Assembly (NCBI GenBank): GCA_905221605.1
Contig: CAJNDS010002046.1
Location: forward strand, 485,501 to 549,500
Source of the DNA: Symbiodinium natans
Taxonomy: Eukaryota; Sar; Dinophyceae; Suessiales; Symbiodiniaceae
Reading direction: 5' to 3'
Length of the DNA: 64,000 nt
Of this stretch, positions 58,000-64,000 are shown in pieces. Below the pieces are notes generated by a model that was given only the letters and a program-made list of their open reading frames with translations, was not told the origin of the DNA and searched no databases. Each line of letters begins with the position of its first letter. Position 1 is the first letter of the stretch. The position numbers and the translations under genes are program-made.

Positions 58000-59912
58000 C
58001 AACCAGCCTCAGGCCGAACACTAGAGCCAGCAACAGGCCCTGCCTTCGCAGAAGCTTAAGGATTCTGCCTTTGCCTGAGCCATTTTGCCATTGGAGCTAC
58101 GAGTCGACTCTGCTGTGAACCGCCGGGTCCCAATTCCCGGGCCTCACGCACACCGACAACAACGAGTTTGCAGAGGTAAGCGGTAGGGTTTCCACTGCTC
58201 CGCGAGGTGGAAGGAGTACCCTCTTTAGTGACTTCATCATCTATGTTTCTGGAGGGGAAAAACAAGCGGATGGCGAGCCGAACGCGCCTCAGTACATTTC
58301 TCCTGCCTACACTTTTCCATTTACAAAAGGTTCTGCAGCATACAGACATCCTTGGAGTAGCGCAACATTGGTCGACTTCAGAGCCTGGTTGCTATGCAAG
58401 AAGTATCAGTGCTGAGGCCTGTTTTTGTGCTTCGAGCAGCTTCCCAGGGATGATGCACTCAGAGATCACTGCAATCCTTTTCTGTGCAGTTTATGCGAAG
58501 TGGCAGCTTCTTCTCCGAGACACTCATGCTCAAAAGCCGCTTCGCAGACAAGTACGTGACTGGCCACGACACGCCCCCTCCCCCCCCCCCTCCCCCCCCC
58601 AGTTCGAGCTACAGCCCAGTCACGTATTGCTTTGGATACTGTTGAAAGGGATTGCAGCGCAGCTGACATGCTGCTTGCTCCGGGGAAAACGTCAAACGTT
58701 GGTGAGGATGAGAAGTCTCCGATCAGGTTGTACGGACTTGCAACACAGCTGCCAAACACAAAGCTATCCAACGGCCTTCAGCACGACGTAATCCTCCCAA
58801 TGCTGGCCCCGCTGAGCACCCTGATGTCTTTCGATGCACATGGGGTGCCCTTGTGGCCCCAGACGGGGCGCCGGGCCGGTCTTGTCTACAGGACAAGGTG
58901 CAGGTTGGGACACTGCAACCACAGTTCTGAAGTACGACCAGCTACATGCGCAGGGCTGCTTGAGGGTGATGCTGGCCCCAACATGTCACCAACGCCTTGT
59001 CTTGCAGCGGGGTGCGAGAGCCGGGACTCGCTCTTGAGGCGAGGAGCAGGTTCGGTTCGCCCTCTAGCAGTTTCTGCACTATGGTACGGCTCCACGACAC
59101 GGCTGGGCACAGACTTTCTGATGAGCGATATGCCGCTGCCGCAACACAGTTGTGAGCGTCCAATGACACAGTCCTTCACGGCCTTTACTGGCTGAACGTC
59201 TTACGGCCCTCAGTTACCCAGTGTGGGACGCCGCTAGACGGGAACTCAGGGTGTCGGCCCATCCGGCCCACCGGCACCAGTGCGTGAGTATCGGACGCGA
59301 TGACTCACATTTAGGGTGACGGAGACAGTCAAAAAGCGAGTGAGTCTGAGCTGGGCCTTAGGCAGTTTCAGTTATCATTTGAAGCCGATTTGCGAGCCTG
59401 ATGTTTCTACAGCTTTGTACAGCCAGCTCAAGCAGGCCTCATTTTAAACTCTATTCCTTGTAGGCATTTCCTTTCCCTTCTCTGAGGCATCGGCAAGTCT
59501 GATTCCAAGGATGCGCTTGCCTTGTGTTCTTTTCTTGTTATCGTATGTTCGTGGCAGAGGTAGCAGCCTGGGCCTAGGAGCTTTAGGTTCGTCCATTGCT
59601 CTTCAAAGGGATGAGGTAGGTAGCTGCGATTATCGCAGTGCAGTCCCCCCGCGCCCGCTCCAACGCCTAAGTACGTGTTGGGTCTTGTTGCTTGTGTGTT
59701 GGTAGTTTTCTTCGGTGGTCTTGTTTGGCTTGTTTAGTCCTTGGCTAGGCGGGTCCAAAGGACGGAGCTGGCAACGGCACGTTTCAATGGGCTTTTAGCT
59801 AATGGTCAAGGCACGTCCGAAGGGCGGAGCTGGCCGGGGCAAGCCAAGGGCATGGCGCCTCCCGAAGTTTCAGAATCGCCCGCTATGAGCAGAGCCCGCT
59901 CGGTCAGCGTTC
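58000..59912. other. No confident gene; tRNA/leader-like patch near 58060-58150
   Basis: The patch 58070-58145 contains TGAGCCATTTTGCCATTGGA and a stem-like CCGGGTCCCAATTCCCGG resembling a T-arm, but a full cloverleaf could not be built. Poly-C at 58573-58600. Nothing else was recognised. Confidence 0.3.
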
Positions 59913-60036
<124 letters not shown>

Positions 60037-60137
60037 GTAGTAGTAGGAGTAATCGTCGTAGTCGTAGTCGTCGTAGTCGTAGTCGTCGTAGTCGTAGTCG
60101 TAGTCGTAGTCGTAGTCGTAGGAGTTGTAGGGGTAGT

Positions 60138-60175
<38 letters not shown>

Positions 60176-60229
60176 GGTGGTCGTGTTCGTTGTCGTAGTA
60201 TTCGTAGGTAGAGCAGCACTAGCGTCAAA

Positions 60230-62030
60230 AGTTGTAGTAGTAGAAGCTGGCAGCGTGAAAAATGATTGATTTCTCACTGGTCCCCAGCTCGAATGCAAGG
60301 ACAGAAGCCTTTGCAGATTTGCAGCAAGCAATTTTTCTGGCGTGCTTTTGCCGCACAGTGCGCATCAGATGCTTGAGAGCATCCACGTTGAATAGCAGTA
60401 GGGGTTTGTCCACAGTACAATCAAGTAGTGCACCAACTGGATGTTTTTTTTGAAGAGATGCCATGCCTCATCGTTCACGATCAGGAGCTTCAGAGCTTTC
60501 CAATCACCTCTACCGGTGACATAGAAAAGGTTTGAGCGACCTCGGCGTCGGTTGGGTTCAAGGACGAAAAAATATCAAAGTTTTTCCATCTTGCAGTCAA
60601 ACCACATGCGCGGAGCGTCGAATCGTTGGTGAGATGTCATCCTGCAGCCGTAACAATGATACAAAACAGCAGAAGATCTTTGTACGGAAACGGTAGTTTA
60701 CACATGACTCTTTTTTCTTCCCTTTCAACTGCTTGTGGAAGGACTGTTTCATTCTTCTTCTCGTGTACTGAGAAGACATAGGACGTCATTCGACGCATCG
60801 TTGCCGAACATCTTCAACAGATGTGACTAGGGCAAAAGTCTGAGACAATCTATCATCTGCGAGTTTCGGAGTTTCTACTGCAGGGCCATCTTCATTCATC
60901 ATTTGTTTCATGACAACCATGTAGCGAGCAAAATTGAAGGCCCCCACATAAGCAAGGACACCACACAGCAACAGGTGCCCACAGAATGCCTGGCCGGAAC
61001 TCTCTGCCCTTACATGCCTTGTCGGAAGATTGACACAGCTCCTTGCACGCAAGACCTTTTTGCAGAGGAACCGAACCATGGAACCTCAGCCCTGCGTGTT
61101 ACAAATGCACCCTGACGATTTACATGGCTATTATTTCGGGCACGGAGAGACTTGCTGGCTGTTGCCGTCGCAACGACGCAAGACGACCACGTGTTGACAT
61201 GGGTGTGATCACGTGAAATTTTCCGAGGCAACGCGTCGACTGAAGGCGGATGCTAAAGAAAGGAAACTGAGCCTTCGATTGAAAAAACTTTCGCAAAACA
61301 AATTGAATCGCATCCTGGAAGACTGATGCGATGGTAAATATTTTGATTTTTTTTTAAAAGTGTTGTCGGTTTATGATACATTCTATTACTTAGCTAGCGA
61401 GCAGACACGTCACAAATGAGCATTGCAGCTAAAATTTTGATGTAGTGCAACCGCGGCTTCACGAAATCAATGGAGAGGGCCTGGACAAAAACTTGGTTGG
61501 TCATGCGCGAGCAATTCCAGCATCTATGTGGACTATGGCTTTTGATGAAGTGCAGCGACATATTCACTCAACGGGAATGACGTATTGCGGGCATCTATGG
61601 CGCGATTGCAAGTTGCTGAGGCTTTTAAGAGTCACCCATGTGCGCTCACAATGTCGGCTTGCACCTTGCATGAAATGGTCATTGATAAGAAGATATCGGC
61701 ACAAATAGCATTATATCTTATCATCGAGTATTCTTATGTCTCCGGTTTTTCACACGTGAACTACATTCCCCCTCGAATATGGTTTTGTCTTCTGATTTAA
61801 AGTGCATTGTTCATTCATCCGTGAAGATATGCACAGGAATGTAGATGTAGTCCCGGCCACGCCACGGTATCCCCCTTCCCTGGATCCCTACCCCCACCTT
61901 CCACCCCTTTGGTGTGGGTGTGGTTGGAGTTAGGGTTTGAGGGTCGTGGTGTGATTGGCGTCAGGATTTGGGGTTGAAGGTTAAAGAGACCGGCCACCCG
62001 TGCCACCCCTGCGCCCTGGTGGTGTGGGTG
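60230..62030. other. AT-richer region, no confident gene
   Basis: The base composition is visibly more AT-rich than the left part of the window. A minus-strand frame at 60786-61079 has one hydrophobic segment (FCGHLLLCGVLAYVGAF), but no further support. Confidence 0.3.
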
Positions 62031-62034
62031 TGGT

Positions 62035-62236
62035 TGGGGGGTTAGGGTTTTGGGTTTAGGGCTTAGGGTTTGAGGTTTAAAGTTTAAAGTTTAGGGTTTA
62101 CATAAGTTTGGGGCTTAAGGTTTAGCCTTCCCTGTGCTGTGAATGGGGTTGGCGTTTGGGGTTGAAGGTTTACGGTTTAGGTTCAGGGTGTGAGGTTTAA
62201 GTTTGGTTCAAGGTTTAGGCAGAGGCTTGGGGTTTG

Positions 62237-62237
<1 letters not shown>
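62035..62237. repeat. Degenerate GGGTTTA-like repeat
   Basis: Irregular TTTAGGG, TTAAAGTTTA and GGTTTAGG words; another old telomere-like block, directly before a G-run. Confidence 0.65.

Positions 62238-62270
<33 letters not shown>
62238..62270. repeat. 33-base G homopolymer
   Basis: A single uninterrupted run of 33 G on the plus strand after TTTGC. Its true length may be uncertain because sequencing such runs is error-prone. Confidence 0.95.
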
Positions 62271-62271
<1 letters not shown>

Positions 62272-63280
62272 TACCAGGGGTAAGGGCCCGGGGAGCCCGA
62301 GAGCGTATTGTCTTCGAGGTGTGGGCTCTGAATCTAAAGTCCCGATCCATCGAGTTGAATTACAAACGAAGCTCGGATGAGGATTTCTCGGGGTGCGCCT
62401 TAGAATTTAAGATTCCAGGTAAATTTCATTGCGAATAGGGGACTGAGGAGGATTTGATACGGTGTGGTCTTTGATATACGCTTAACTAGATGTAATTCCC
62501 ATACAAAGGATGTCTTGTGCTGTGGCCAGTTAATGTATATGTTAAAATTTCGGTTTACCCACGAACGAAGCCCAGACGATAATTTCTTAGTGTGTGGCCT
62601 TCTTATGTAAGCTCATTTTTCAACAAATTACGAAGCAAGCCCAGATGAGGGTTTTTCAAGCTGTGACCTCTGAATTAGGATCTAGTGACATCTTGTTTTG
62701 TCAGGCCCCAGAAGAGGAATGCAGAAGGTGTGCCATTTAAATTTCAACATCGAAACCAACCCACATGCGAACGAGGCCCAGAGGAGGATTTGACAAGGTA
62801 GTCTTGGAACGAGGCCAGAAGATTTTTTCAGAGGAAATTCACGTAAGGTGTGAGCTGCTATTAGCAATTTGGTTTAAGTATGAATTTGAAGCCCAACACA
62901 TTAATGCTTATCAGACGTAAAGCTTCCAAATGACAATGTTTTAGGGTATGACCTTTTTAATGTGAAATTCAAACAGTATGGACTTGCAACCCGGTTGCTT
63001 TGTTGGGAAACATGAAGACTTTTGAGCGGGACAGGATATTTGCTCACAGTATTCTCCTGTCCCCCACACTTCCTGTAAATGACTTGTCGCATCACCCTAT
63101 GCACTCGAATACTTCCTAGTCTTATGGTTCGAGACTTGCCATCCTTCCTTCTACATCGTCCGTATTTGATTTACAATATATATACCCTATATGCATACGT
63201 GATGTAAGTACTTATACTGTGTTCTCTCGGCATTTCCACAGGAAAGCCCTACAAACATAGGCATAACGCTATGGGATTTA
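62271..63280. other. No gene; GA-rich degenerate repeated words
   Basis: Phrases like GAAGCCCAGATGAGG and CCAGAGGAGGATTTG recur several times with wide variation (62360, 62440, 62640, 62775). This suggests an old tandem array of roughly 80-110 bp units, but the period is not exact enough to define. Confidence 0.4.
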
Positions 63281-64000
63281 TGGTTTAGGGGTTGATGCCT
63301 CAAGCCCTAGAGGATCGTAAGGTTCTAATTCTGCCGGCAATGCTTGAATCTTAAACCCTAGACCTTTTACCCTGTAGGATCTACACTGTCTAGGCTAACC
63401 CCGTGACGGTTTTAGAAATACACCCTGAAAAGCCCTAAACCTGTAGCCCAGCCCTATAGGGCTAAATGGTTTAACAACCTAAGGTCTGGGCATGTGTACC
63501 ATCAGCGCCTATGGGCTTAACACATTTGAACCTTTAGAGCCCTACAGGGTTTTCGGGTTCTGAAGCTAAAGGGTTTAGGGCCAACGTGTAAATGCCTAAG
63601 CCTTAAGCACTTCTGGTTGAAACTCTATGGCCTTAGGTTTGACTGCTTAAATCTGAAACCCTTAACTTCTAAACCTTACCCCCCTAAACCCCAAGATTTT
63701 AAGGTTAAGGGTGTAGGTTTACTTGCCGGCTAAGTCTTAAATGCCTAAACCTTAAACCCTAAACCTTTAAACCTGCACTATGGGGTTTAAAGGGTTGAGG
63801 TTAAGGATTTAAAGTTTAATTGCTTAACCATGAAACCCTATGTGAGATGAAAAGGTTTAGGGTTTAAGGTTTGAGCCTAAACCTTATAGGCTTTAAGGCT
63901 TAGGGATTAAAACCTTAAACCCTGTTTCGGCCTTCTCTTTCAAACCCTAATCCCTTAACCGATAAGGTTTCAAAGATAAGCCATGAACAAGCCCTTACAA
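63281..64000. repeat. Degenerate telomere-like block at window end
   Basis: Mixed CCCTAAA and TTTAGGG words in both orientations (AAACCCTA, GGGTTTAGGG, TAAACCTTAAACC) throughout the last 700 bp. No gene seen. Confidence 0.7.

Overview
The window looks like nuclear DNA of a dinoflagellate, probably of the Symbiodiniaceae type. The signs are very low gene density, three Ty1/copia-type LTR retrotransposons and a LINE-like element with dinoflagellate-style accessory domains, TTTAGGG-type interstitial telomere repeats, and long microsatellites. There is also a possible plastid-targeted gene with an AFVG motif after its signal peptide, and a spliced-leader-like 12-mer inside one LTR. There are no operons, prokaryotic ribosome binding sites or CRISPR arrays. 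Taxonomy is inferred from content only.

Layout. 1-4.0 kb: an intron-broken candidate protein-kinase-like gene on the minus strand. 4.1-5.3 kb: a 309-bp satellite. 5.6-7.3 kb: poly-C, (CTGT)n, telomere-like and poly-G tracts. 8.9-10.2 kb: the two best cellular genes, a possible plastid-targeted zinc-motif protein and an LC8 dynein light chain exon. 12.3-17.4 kb: a GACAGA satellite interrupted by a non-autonomous LTR element (4,647 bp, 176-bp LTRs, TSD CTGGG). 17.7-28.6 kb: a complete copia element (10,887 bp, identical 200-bp LTRs, TSD CCCTA) with an intact polyprotein and extra membrane-protein reading frames. 28.8-36.3 kb: a decayed LINE with AP endonuclease, reverse transcriptase, zinc fingers and a ubiquitin-specific-protease-like C-terminus. 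36.9-40.1 kb: open frames of unknown origin. 40.1-40.7 kb: a reverse-transcriptase fragment. 40.8-41.65 kb: a palindrome cluster and degenerate CCCTAAA repeats. 42.7-51.1 kb: a third copia element (8,390 bp, LTRs 330 and 333 bp, TSD CGAAA) with a methyltransferase-like C-terminal domain and a small membrane-protein frame. 51.1-56.7 kb: GC-rich low-order repeats, then an ASCH-domain frame and a neighbouring unknown frame on the plus strand. 56.9-60.2 kb: long TAG-rich minisatellites. 62-64 kb: AT-richer DNA ending in degenerate telomere-like repeats.

All recognisable retroelements are read from the minus strand. The three LTR elements share the primer-binding core TGGTRGCGGAGC, consistent with one tRNA primer, probably initiator tRNA. 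LTR divergence gives a relative age order: the 17.7-28.6 kb element is newest (no differences seen), while the other two are older and carry frame breaks.

The most unusual content is the accessory protein load of these elements: a deubiquitinase-like fold at the end of a LINE, a cytosine-methyltransferase-like domain at the end of a copia polyprotein, transmembrane frames placed where env would be, and a start codon formed by the LTR/primer-binding-site junction.
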